Assembly (NCBI GenBank): GCA_937881155.1
Contig: CALGFI010000016.1
Span: forward strand, 1 to 5,973
Direction: 5' to 3'
Length of the DNA stretch: 5,973 nt
From: an uncultured bacterium
GTDB lineage: Bacteria > Actinomycetota > UBA4738 > HRBIN12
A program made the translations under genes and the position numbers. The notes below the pieces were generated by a model. The model made no database searches and had not been told where the DNA came from. It was given only the letters and a program-made list of their open reading frames with translations. Of this stretch, positions 1 to 5,973 are shown in pieces (position 1 is the first letter of the stretch; each line of letters opens with the position of its first letter).

Positions 1-1
1 C

Positions 2-1432
2 GAGCGCTCTGAACGCATTCGTTCGTCGCGTGTCGAACCGGTCGTCCTCCTCGTCGTCGCCACGCTATTCGTTGCCATCTCGCTCCCCGTCGTCCTTCGC
101 GGCGCGCCGCTCGCGGACGACTTCGTGAACTGCCTCGAGCCGCAGCGTGTCGGGCTGTCATCGGCGCTGGGTGATTCGCTGGACCGTCTCGGAGTCCTGC
201 GGAAGGCGCATCTGCTCGAGATCGTCGTCACCACCGGCGTGTGCCAGAACCTTCCGTTCGGGTTCGCGATCGCGGTACCGCTCGTGCTGACACTCACGGT
301 CGCGGTGCTTCTCCGCGGTCTGCTCCGAGACCTAGGGGCCGCTGCTCCGTGGCCGGAGATCGCGGCGGCGCTCTGGTTGTTGCAGCCGCTCGGGATGGAA
401 GCCGCGCTCTGGCCGGCGGCCATGCACGTCCCACTCGGGCTCGCGCTTGCGCTCGCCGCGCTGCGATTGCACCGCAATGGTAACTATGTCTGGGGTTCGC
501 TCGCCGTCGTCGGTGCCTTCCTTTCGGTCGAGCAGGTGATCCTGGCGCTCCCGCTTGCGGTGTGGTTGACGGTACCGGCAGACCGGCGACGTACAGCGCT
601 CGCGTCGACGTTGGCGGTCATCGTCGTGCTGGCCGTCCTCGTGGTCGCGTGGCCGGGTGACGATCCGCGATTGCAGGCGTCGCTCTCGGAGCGCGTGTCG
701 AGCGCTGTTGGCGATCCCGCGTTCCTCCCCCGGTTCGCCGCTGTGGGCCTCGGCGTGCAGTCCATCCCGCTCGCGATCCTGTGGTCGTTCCCCGTGGGGA
801 TTGGCGTCCTCGCCGCCGGAGGGCTCGTCGGGTGGCGTCTTGCGCATGATGGCGTCGCGCCTCGGCCGGCTCGGGCCGACCGGCGCGCCGTCGTGCGGAC
901 CTTCCTCGGAGGACTCCTTCTCGTGGCGACGATCAACGCACCGATCGTCTTCAACGTGCCGCAGCAGGGCTCTCCGCGCCTCTTCGCACCGACGTGGCTC
1001 GTCCTCTGTGGCGTCGTGGGAACGGTCATGCCACGCGTACGCGTCCGGAGACCGCGAGCGTGGGGCGCGTTGGGAGGCGTATTCGCCGCCGCGGCCCTCC
1101 TGTCGCTGGCGCTCAGCGTTTGGGTCCGCGTCGAGAGCGCGGGGTTCACCGAATCGGCGTCGCGACAGATCGCCGCGGAGATCTCCCAGGACACCGACGT
1201 CGGCGTGTGCGGCGTCACGCGCACGGTGGTCGACCCTGCCCCGAGGGGTGCGTTCTTCGTCCACGAGTTCGTCTATAGCTGGGCGGCTCGCGAGGCGGTC
1301 GAGTACTACACGGGCGAGCGTGCTGACTTCTCGCTCGCGGGGGAACTGTGGGCGACCCCCTGTCCCAGCCCGGACGTGGATCGCGTCTTCGCGTTCGACG
1401 ATCTCGTGGCGACGTGGCGAGCCGGTGAGTGA
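2..1432 (+). CDS. Polytopic membrane protein, GT-C glycosyltransferase-like (5' end outside window)
   Basis: The frame is open from the left edge (476 visible codons) and the first possible start inside the window is GTG at 125. That GTG lies after a clear first membrane helix and an ADDF motif, so the true start is upstream. Visible residues 11-32 form a hydrophobic helix. They are followed by an exterior-type loop with ADDF at 38-41, then about nine more hydrophobic stretches up to about residue 374, and a soluble C-terminal region of about 100 residues. A helix followed by an acidic pair in the first outer loop is the usual arrangement of GT-C enzymes, which use lipid-phosphate sugars at the outer face of the membrane. 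I see that architecture but no family-specific signature, so the donor and acceptor are unknown. It ends inside the next gene (8 nt overlap), which implies co-transcription with a GT2 enzyme. It could instead be a non-catalytic polysaccharide-assembly membrane protein. Confidence 0.72.
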   Translation, partial: ERSERIRSSRVEPVVLLVVATLFVAISLPVVLRGAPLADDFVNCLEPQRVGLSSALGDSLDRLGVLRKAHLLEIVVTTGVCQNLPFGFAIAVPLVLTLTVAVLLRGLLRDLGAAAPWPEIAAALWLLQPLGMEAALWPAAMHVPLGLALALAALRLHRNGNYVWGSLAVVGAFLSVEQVILALPLAVWLTVPADRRRTALASTLAVIVVLAVLVVAWPGDDPRLQASLSERVSSAVGDPAFLPRFAAVGLGVQSIPLAILWSFPVGIGVLAAGGLVGWRLAHDGVAPRPARADRRAVVRTFLGGLLLVATINAPIVFNVPQQGSPRLFAPTWLVLCGVVGTVMPRVRVRRPRAWGALGGVFAAAALLSLALSVWVRVESAGFTESASRQIAAEISQDTDVGVCGVTRTVVDPAPRGAFFVHEFVYSWAAREAVEYYTGERADFSLAGELWATPCPSPDVDRVFAFDDLVATWRAGE

Positions 1433-2336
1433 GCGTTCGGTCGCGGCCGACGTCACGGTCGTCATCCCCACCGTGGGGCGGATGCTGCTCGAGGGGTGCC
1501 TGGACTCGATCGCAGCGGGCACGGTGTGGCCGAGCGAGGTCGTCGTCGTCGATCAGAGCCAAACCAACCTGATCGTTCCCTGGGTCGAACGCCTGCAACT
1601 CGCTGGTCTGTCAGTCACGCACGTCCGATCGGACGAGTCGGGCATCGCCGCTGCGACGAACCGCGGCTTCGAGCGCGTACAAACGCCCTACATCGCGACG
1701 ACGCACGACGATTGCCGTGTTCGCGCCGACTGGCTGGAGACGATCTCGGCGCGATTGCGGACCATCGGCGATGCGATCGTCACCGGGCGCGTCGAACCCG
1801 AGGGCGACGGCGTGGTGCTCACCGTCGTGACCTCGGATGAATCGAAGACGTACACAGAGCCGATGATCGACCGCGACGTCCTGTTCCCGCCGAACATGGC
1901 GTTCCCCGTCAGGCTGCTGGAGCGGATCGGGTACCTGGACGAACACCCCTCACTCCGTCTGGCAGGCGAGGACAACGAGTGGGCGTATCGGGCGATGCGG
2001 TCGGGGATCCCGATCGTCTACGACCCCGACGCCATCGTCTCGCACGTCGCCTGGCAGTCTCGCGGAGAGCTGAAGGACGTCTACCGGCGATACGCGAGGG
2101 GTCAGGGCGCCTTCTACGGGAAGTACGTTCGCCGAGGTGATCCGTTCATCCTGAGGCGCATGATCCGCGATCTTGTCCGGGCGCCGTGGTTGGTGACACG
2201 CGCCGCCTTCAGCGGGAACTCCGAGCTGATGGCGATGGGCCTTGGCGAACTCATCGGTCTCCCTTCCGGCATCGCCGCCGGGCTGCGCAACTCGGGCGAA
2301 CACCAACCGACGCGTTCGGGCACCGGCTCGAAATGA
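1425..2336 (+). CDS. GT2-family glycosyltransferase (GT-A fold)
   Basis: This 303-residue protein probably transfers a sugar from a nucleotide sugar to a growing glycan in the cytoplasm or at the inner membrane face. The GTG at 1425 is chosen because the first strand (TVVIPT, residues 11-16) follows at once, and upstream in-frame sequence is only the shadow of the membrane-protein gene. The GT-A fold is seen in VVVVD (39-43), the SGIAAATNRGF segment (72-82), THDDC (93-97) at the metal-binding DxD site, and GEDNEW (181-186), the ED motif expected to supply the catalytic base. A C-terminal section of about 90 residues is rich in Arg and ends in a Gly/Leu helix that may touch the membrane. The start overlaps the preceding stop by 8 nt, with only a weak purine-rich GGCGAG close upstream, so translational coupling is likely. 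It belongs to a different GT2 subgroup from the other two GT2 proteins here. The sugar and linkage cannot be inferred. Confidence 0.93.
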   Translation: MSERSVAADVTVVIPTVGRMLLEGCLDSIAAGTVWPSEVVVVDQSQTNLIVPWVERLQLAGLSVTHVRSDESGIAAATNRGFERVQTPYIATTHDDCRVRADWLETISARLRTIGDAIVTGRVEPEGDGVVLTVVTSDESKTYTEPMIDRDVLFPPNMAFPVRLLERIGYLDEHPSLRLAGEDNEWAYRAMRSGIPIVYDPDAIVSHVAWQSRGELKDVYRRYARGQGAFYGKYVRRGDPFILRRMIRDLVRAPWLVTRAAFSGNSELMAMGLGELIGLPSGIAAGLRNSGEHQPTRSGTGSK

Positions 2337-2342
2337 CGCCGC

Positions 2343-3305
2343 TTACCCGCCGTCGGCGGTCGCGACTCCTTCGGCCCCCGCGCTGAGGAGCTCCACGAGC
2401 CACGTTTGAGCTTCGTCGATCCAGACGCGGTCTGGCCTCGAACCGGCGACAGAGCCGCCTCGACCACGATCGAGCTTCCGCCTCACGATCGTCGCCGCGT
2501 CGCCCGCCACGTTCATCGCCTGACCTCGCAGAGCGGCGATCGCCATGTGCTTCAGCGCGTTCCTCCGATCCCCCGTCCGGAGGCTGGTCTCGGCGATCCA
2601 CCGGTGCAGGACGCCGCGGTCTACACGAGTTCCGTGACGTGCCTCGATCAGGCTGATGCCTTCGAAGATCGCGGCGACGTCGAGCGACGCGTTCCGTGTG
2701 TGGATGCGGTATCCAAGCAACGGACGAGGCACCCAGGCAGGTGCGCCATGCTCGCTCAGCCGGATCCACATCTCCCAGTCCTCGGTGTTCTTCAGCCGAG
2801 TGTCGAACGGACCCACGCGCTCGAACTCGTCACGCTGAACGATGACGTTGGAGCCACCACCGGGGATCACGTTGGAACGCGGGATCAGACGCGAGACGAC
2901 TTCGGGTGGTGGCGGAGGTCGCCCGCCGACGATCGTTGAACGCTCGTCGATCGTGACCGCGCCGGTGTACACCCACGCGCTACCCGTCGCGACCGCGGCA
3001 CGGAGCTGGCTGGACAACTTGTCCGGAGCCCAGAGGTCGTCGTCGTCGACGAAGGCCAGCCACGCGCCGTCGGATCTCGCCGCGCCGTCGTTCCGGCTGA
3101 CGCTCACGCCGAGCGGCGAACCGTGCCGGATGATCCGGAGGCGACCGTCGGGCACAGCGGCGAGCATCTCCGGCGTGTCGTCGGTGGAGCCGTCATCGAC
3201 CACGATCGCCTCGAGATCGTCGTGCCGTTGGCGAAGGACGCTCCGCAAGGTGAGTGCGAGCCAAGCGGAGCGGTTCCGCGTGGGGATCACGACCGAGACC
3301 TTCAT
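2343..3305 (-). CDS. GT2-family glycosyltransferase, paralogue of the gene at 4322-5287
   Basis: A 320-residue, probably cytoplasmic enzyme expected to transfer a sugar from a nucleotide sugar. It starts at ATG directly before the first strand (VSVVIPT, residues 3-9) and ends in TAA. GT-A landmarks in order are IVVDDGS (34-40), SRND (70-73), VDDDDLW (86-92) holding the DxD site, and NTEDWEMW (173-180) with an intact ED motif. GYRIH follows at 198-202. A GGR plus five-proline segment lies at 127-134. The C-terminal third is helical and ends in a Trp-containing tail. It is the only minus-strand gene in the window: it converges on the preceding GT2 with a 6 nt gap and diverges from the sulfotransferase. 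It aligns without gaps over residues 3-253 with the plus-strand GT2 at 4322-5287, about half the positions being identical by my hand count, so the two arose by duplication. Plus-strand open frames over the same DNA carry no recognisable motifs. Confidence 0.94.
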   Translation of the reverse strand: MKVSVVIPTRNRSAWLALTLRSVLRQRHDDLEAIVVDDGSTDDTPEMLAAVPDGRLRIIRHGSPLGVSVSRNDGAARSDGAWLAFVDDDDLWAPDKLSSQLRAAVATGSAWVYTGAVTIDERSTIVGGRPPPPPEVVSRLIPRSNVIPGGGSNVIVQRDEFERVGPFDTRLKNTEDWEMWIRLSEHGAPAWVPRPLLGYRIHTRNASLDVAAIFEGISLIEARHGTRVDRGVLHRWIAETSLRTGDRRNALKHMAIAALRGQAMNVAGDAATIVRRKLDRGRGGSVAGSRPDRVWIDEAQTWLVELLSAGAEGVATADGG

Positions 3306-3347
3306 CGCGGGATACTGTCTCGGCTGATCGACGGACTGGACGCGTCG
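3306..3347. other. Short divergent spacer between GT2 and sulfotransferase genes
   Basis: These 42 bases separate the ATG of the minus-strand GT2 from the proposed TTG of the plus-strand sulfotransferase, and should hold at least the start of one transcript. On the minus strand, CAGTAT (plus 3312-3317) ends 6 nt before the GT2 ATG. That is where a -10 box of a leaderless transcript would sit, but it matches TATAAT at only three of six positions and has no good -35 partner. No convincing promoter, operator repeat or ribosome binding site is seen for the plus-strand gene. If the sulfotransferase starts elsewhere, the spacer changes size. Confidence 0.35.
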
Positions 3348-4325
3348 TTGAGCCTTGACATCGCGAAGGCTGATCCCATCTTCATCCTCGGCATCATGCC
3401 AAGGAGCGGGACGAACTATCTATGGGACCTGCTGCGTGTCCATCCGGCCTGCGCGCCGGCACGTGAACCGATCAGGGAGGATTTCTTCATCGAGGAATCG
3501 GATGATCTACTCGCCTATACGAGACACGTCGCGGAGCGGTGGGATCCGATGTGGGGAGCGGTCGACGATGAGCTGATCCGGCGGTTCCGCGCGAGCCTCG
3601 GCGATGGACTGATCTCGTTCCTGTGGGTCGACCGCGATCGGCGCCTCGTCGCGAAGACGCCGAGCGTTCGCCACATCGATCGGTTCTTCACCTTCTTCCC
3701 CCGCGCGCGCCTGCTCGTTCTCGTCCGCGACGGACGCTCGGTGGTGCAATCATGCATGTCGACGTTCGGATGGGAGTTCGACCGCGCCGCACGCGACTGG
3801 GCCGCCGCCGCCGACGCGATCCGCAGGTTCGTCGAGACGCCCCGACCGTCGACCGAGCGCCACATGCTCGTGCGGTACGAGGACCTCATCGACGACCTGA
3901 AGCGGACACTGTCCGCTGTCATGCGCTTCGTCGAGCTCGATGAAGACAACTTCGACTTCGGCGCGGCGGCGGACCTTCCGGTGCGCGGTTCGTCGTCCTA
4001 CTTCGGGACCGAGCGGGACTCCGTCCACTGGGATCCGGTGCCAGTGGGCCCCGACTTCGATCCACGGGAGCGGTGGCGCTCGTGGACCCCGGAGATGCAC
4101 GAGCGGTTCGAATGGATCGCGGGAAAACCGTCGCGATATTTCGGATATACGCCGTCGATCGATCCCGTTCGAGGTCCCGGCAAGATCGTGCGACACCGCG
4201 TTCTCGACGCGCGGTGGCGCACGAAGGCGACCGCTCGATCGGCGGCGTATCGGGCGCGGGTGAAGGTAGGCACGGCGACGCGGCCTTTGCGCGAACGCCT
4301 CGGGCTCGTGCGCACCGATCGATGA
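3348..4325 (+). CDS. PAPS-dependent sulfotransferase (Sulfotransfer_3-like)
   Basis: Predicted to move a sulfuryl group from PAPS to a hydroxyl or amine of a carbohydrate or lipid. With the TTG start it has 325 residues, a normal length for bacterial sulfotransferases. PIFILG (10-15) forms the first strand and PRSGTNYL (18-25) the P-loop-like 5'-phosphosulfate-binding loop. LVAKTPS (100-106) follows, then VLVRDGRSVVQS (124-135), where Arg127 and Ser135 fit the 3'-phosphate-binding pair. VRYEDL (175-180) is a typical late family motif, and a GKPSRYFGY segment follows near 265-275. The last 47 or so residues are strongly basic. The start is uncertain: TTG at 3348 is the only ATG/GTG/TTG codon in frame between the divergent gene and the P-loop strand, and it lacks a clear ribosome binding site. 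ATG at 3396 would remove the first strand. The stop overlaps the next start as ATGA, so it is coupled to a GT2 gene. The likely acceptor is the glycan made by the neighbouring transferases (inference). Confidence 0.92.
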   Translation: MSLDIAKADPIFILGIMPRSGTNYLWDLLRVHPACAPAREPIREDFFIEESDDLLAYTRHVAERWDPMWGAVDDELIRRFRASLGDGLISFLWVDRDRRLVAKTPSVRHIDRFFTFFPRARLLVLVRDGRSVVQSCMSTFGWEFDRAARDWAAAADAIRRFVETPRPSTERHMLVRYEDLIDDLKRTLSAVMRFVELDEDNFDFGAAADLPVRGSSSYFGTERDSVHWDPVPVGPDFDPRERWRSWTPEMHERFEWIAGKPSRYFGYTPSIDPVRGPGKIVRHRVLDARWRTKATARSAAYRARVKVGTATRPLRERLGLVRTDR

Positions 4326-5287
4326 GCGCACCGCAGGTCTCCGTTGTGATCCCGACGCACGATCGGCGTGGCCTCCTCATGCTCACGCTGCGGACGGTGC
4401 TGTGGCAGGAGGACATCCAGCTTGAGGTGATCGTCGTCGACGACGGCTCGCACGACGGCACGATCGATGCTGTGAAAGCCATCGGCGATGCTCGGGTCCG
4501 ATCCCTGCGGCACGAGACTCCGCAGGGCGTGAGCACCGCACGCAACCGCGGGATCGACGATGCGCGCGGAGAGTGGATCGCCTTTGTTGACGATGACGAC
4601 CTGTGGGCGGCGACGAAGCTACGGACCCAGCTCGAGACCGCAGCCCGCGCGAACGCGACGTGGTGCTATGCGGGCGCCGTCAAGATCGATGCGACGCAAC
4701 GGGTGATCGGGGGTAGGCCGCCTCCACCGCCGGGCCTCGTGACGGCGCGGCTGCCCAGCTGGAACCTCGTGCCCGGTGGCTGTTCGGGTGTGGTCGCAAA
4801 CCGTGACGCGCTCCGGTCGGCCGGGACGTTCGACCCAAGGCTGGTCAACCTTGCCGACTGGGACCTGTGGATCCGTTTGGCGCGGACTGGCAACGCTGCG
4901 TACGTTTCTGACCCGCTGGTCGGATACAGGATCCATGGCGGGCAGGCCTCGTTGGACGTCGGCTTGATCCTGAGGGAAGCAGCGATGATCGATGGTCGAT
5001 ACGGCAGCAGCATCGATCGTGGAGCCCTGCACCACTACCTCGGTCACAAGTCTCTCCTCGCCGGCAGCAAGCGCCGTGCGCTCCAACACTTCGCCGCAGC
5101 GTCGGTCCATGGACACGTCCTGCCCGTCGTCACGGACATCTGGTCGATGACCCGTGCTCGTGTCGCCGGCCGCCCGGCGCGCCCATTGCCGGACGCTGAC
5201 GCGCGATGGCGAACGCAGGCCGAGTCGTGGTTGGGGGCGCTCGTCGTCGAGGTTCCGGTTGACGAGCGGCTGGCCTCCGAGCGATAG
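4322..5287 (+). CDS. GT2-family glycosyltransferase, paralogue of the gene at 2343-3305
   Basis: A 321-residue GT-A-fold enzyme, probably a cytoplasmic sugar transferase. ATG at 4322 is chosen because it forms an ATGA overlap with the sulfotransferase stop and sits five residues before the first strand (VSVVIPT, 6-12); longer in-frame sequence is a shadow of the upstream gene. Landmarks are VIVVDDGS (36-43), ARNRG (73-77), VDDDDLW (89-95) with the DxD site, a GGR plus five-proline segment (130-137), and GYRIH (201-205). At the position of the ED motif it has NLADWDLW (176-183): the Asp is kept but the preceding Glu is Ala, whereas its minus-strand paralogue has NTEDWEMW. It may therefore be active with altered efficiency or specificity, or it may be impaired. 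There is no Shine-Dalgarno sequence before the start, so expression probably depends on termination-reinitiation after the sulfotransferase. That suggests the two proteins act in one pathway. Confidence 0.94.
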   Translation: MSAPQVSVVIPTHDRRGLLMLTLRTVLWQEDIQLEVIVVDDGSHDGTIDAVKAIGDARVRSLRHETPQGVSTARNRGIDDARGEWIAFVDDDDLWAATKLRTQLETAARANATWCYAGAVKIDATQRVIGGRPPPPPGLVTARLPSWNLVPGGCSGVVANRDALRSAGTFDPRLVNLADWDLWIRLARTGNAAYVSDPLVGYRIHGGQASLDVGLILREAAMIDGRYGSSIDRGALHHYLGHKSLLAGSKRRALQHFAAASVHGHVLPVVTDIWSMTRARVAGRPARPLPDADARWRTQAESWLGALVVEVPVDERLASER

Positions 5288-5298
5288 GCGCCGCGGGA

Positions 5299-5973
5299 AT
5301 GCTTCGGCTCCGTCGGCGACGCGTCGCTGCGGGCACGCGGACCGAGGCGTCCGACGGACGTCCCACGGTGGCACTGGTCTCAGGCGCGGACCGCTTCGAG
5401 GATTTCTACGACAAGATCGGCGTCTCGATCGAGGACTTCCGGACTCGGCTGAATAGCGGGTGGATCTTCAACTACGTCGACGCATTGACGTCGGTCGGTG
5501 TTCGGACGGTTCTCGTATTCGTGTCATCCCGCGTCGCTGAATCGCGGCGGTTCATCCACCGGGGGACCGGTACGCCCGTGTGGATCCTCAAGGAACCTCA
5601 TCGCCATCGACTATTGCTGAAGGTGCGAGGTCGCTGGCCGGAATCTCAGGTGCCGCCGTCCCTCGTCTCGTACGCATCGACACCGATCCGGGCCCTCATC
5701 CGGACGTTCGATAGTGAGCGGTGCGACGCGATCCTGTGCCAGGAGTACGAGTCGACTCGCTTCGACCTGTGTGTTCTGACGCGACCGCTTCACGGGCGGC
5801 CAGTATTCGCGACGTATCAGGGCGCGAACCAAACCGCGAGCCGGTTCGAAGAACCGATCCGCCGATACAGCGTTCGACACGGCGAGGGGCTCATCGTCGC
5901 AGCAGGCTCCGAGCGCGAACGGGTTGCCGCGACGTACGGCGTACCTCGGGAGCGTATCGCCGACATCCCGAAC
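5299..5973 (+). CDS. GT4-type glycosyltransferase, N-terminal half (3' end outside window)
   Basis: An open frame of 225 codons runs off the right edge without a stop. ATG at 5299 lies 11 nt after the preceding GT2 stop, with a weak AGG at 5286-5288, so it probably belongs to the same transcript. The N-terminus is Arg-rich (residues 3-8) before the first strand (TVALVSG, 23-29). GTG at 5368 is an alternative start but would leave no residues before that strand. WIFNYVDAL (55-63), the strand VRTVLVFVS, AILCQEY (144-150) and YQGAN (173-177) fit the N-terminal Rossmann domain of a GT-B enzyme. GVPRERIADIPN (214-225) is the usual entry to the C-terminal GT4 domain, often continued as PNPVD or PNGVD. 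The donor-binding domain and its E(x7)E motif lie outside the window. GT4 assignment is therefore by fold and the linker motif only. The enzyme would be retaining and would use a nucleotide sugar; the substrate is unknown. Confidence 0.85.
   Translation, partial: MLRLRRRRVAAGTRTEASDGRPTVALVSGADRFEDFYDKIGVSIEDFRTRLNSGWIFNYVDALTSVGVRTVLVFVSSRVAESRRFIHRGTGTPVWILKEPHRHRLLLKVRGRWPESQVPPSLVSYASTPIRALIRTFDSERCDAILCQEYESTRFDLCVLTRPLHGRPVFATYQGANQTASRFEEPIRRYSVRHGEGLIVAAGSERERVAATYGVPRERIADIPN

Noticed and set aside
657..1424. N-terminal extension of the first GT2 back to position 657
   Set aside because: The translated stretch is Arg/Ser rich and is an out-of-frame reading of the membrane-protein gene; the GT2 fold begins just after GTG 1425.
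332..1522. Long minus-strand open frame of 396 codons opposite the membrane-protein gene
   Set aside because: It is Arg, His and Asp rich with no motif, and lies opposite a gene with clear membrane helices. Long antisense frames are expected at this GC content.
2347..2359. CCGCC-GTC-GGCGG hairpin near the convergent gene ends as a terminator
   Set aside because: It has only a 5 bp stem, no T tract on either strand, and lies within the last codons of the minus-strand gene. Such short GC palindromes are common in this DNA.
2406..3327. Plus-strand open frames (2406-2939 and 2842-3327) over the minus-strand GT2
   Set aside because: The minus strand encodes a full GT2 with all family motifs and a paralogue nearby; the plus-strand products show no recognisable domain.
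3123..3347. Upstream extension of the sulfotransferase to ATG 3123
   Set aside because: The added 75 residues lie antisense to conserved GT2 coding sequence and show nothing resembling a sulfotransferase N-terminus.
3355..3383. Exact TTGACA at 3355-3360 as a -35 box
   Set aside because: It lies inside the sulfotransferase coding region after the proposed start. The best -10 at proper spacing (CATCTT, 3377-3382) matches only three of six positions, and the only start it could serve (ATG 3396) would delete the first strand.
3750..4545. Minus-strand open frames opposite the sulfotransferase and the third GT2
   Set aside because: These are low-complexity Arg/Ser/Pro products with no motifs, opposite well-supported genes.

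Overview
The window is a high-GC stretch with strong G/C preference at third codon positions. It is packed with genes for building a cell-surface glycan. GTG and probable TTG starts, 4-8 nt gene overlaps and weak Shine-Dalgarno sequences suggest an actinobacterium or a similar high-GC bacterium, possibly from an environmental genome. Nothing here fixes the genus.

Layout, left to right: (1) 2-1432 (+), the 3' part of a polytopic membrane protein that looks like a GT-C glycosyltransferase, starting before the window. (2) 1425-2336 (+), a GT2 glycosyltransferase overlapping gene 1 by 8 nt. (3) 2343-3305 (-), a second GT2 on the opposite strand, only 6 nt from the end of gene 2. (4) about 3348-4325 (+), a PAPS-dependent sulfotransferase, divergent from gene 3. 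(5) 4322-5287 (+), a third GT2 joined to the sulfotransferase by an ATGA overlap and clearly paralogous to gene 3. (6) 5299 to the window end (+), the N-terminal half of a GT4-type glycosyltransferase, running off the edge.

Taken together, cytoplasmic GT2 and GT4 enzymes could assemble a nucleotide-sugar-derived glycan. The sulfotransferase could add sulfate from PAPS to that glycan or to a glycolipid. The GT-C-like protein could transfer a lipid-linked sugar on the outer face of the membrane. This points to a sulfated exopolysaccharide or glycolipid locus, but the product cannot be read from sequence. No polymerase, flippase, PAPS-synthesis gene, RNA gene, mobile element, CRISPR array or convincing terminator is visible. 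No stretch over 300 bases lacks a gene.

The most distinctive feature is the pair of paralogous GT2 genes in opposite orientation around the sulfotransferase. They align almost end to end without gaps at about 50% identity and share an unusual GGR-plus-five-proline segment. They differ at the usual ED catalytic motif. I see no evidence of a wholly new kind of system; the locus is best read as a variant glycan-sulfation cluster.
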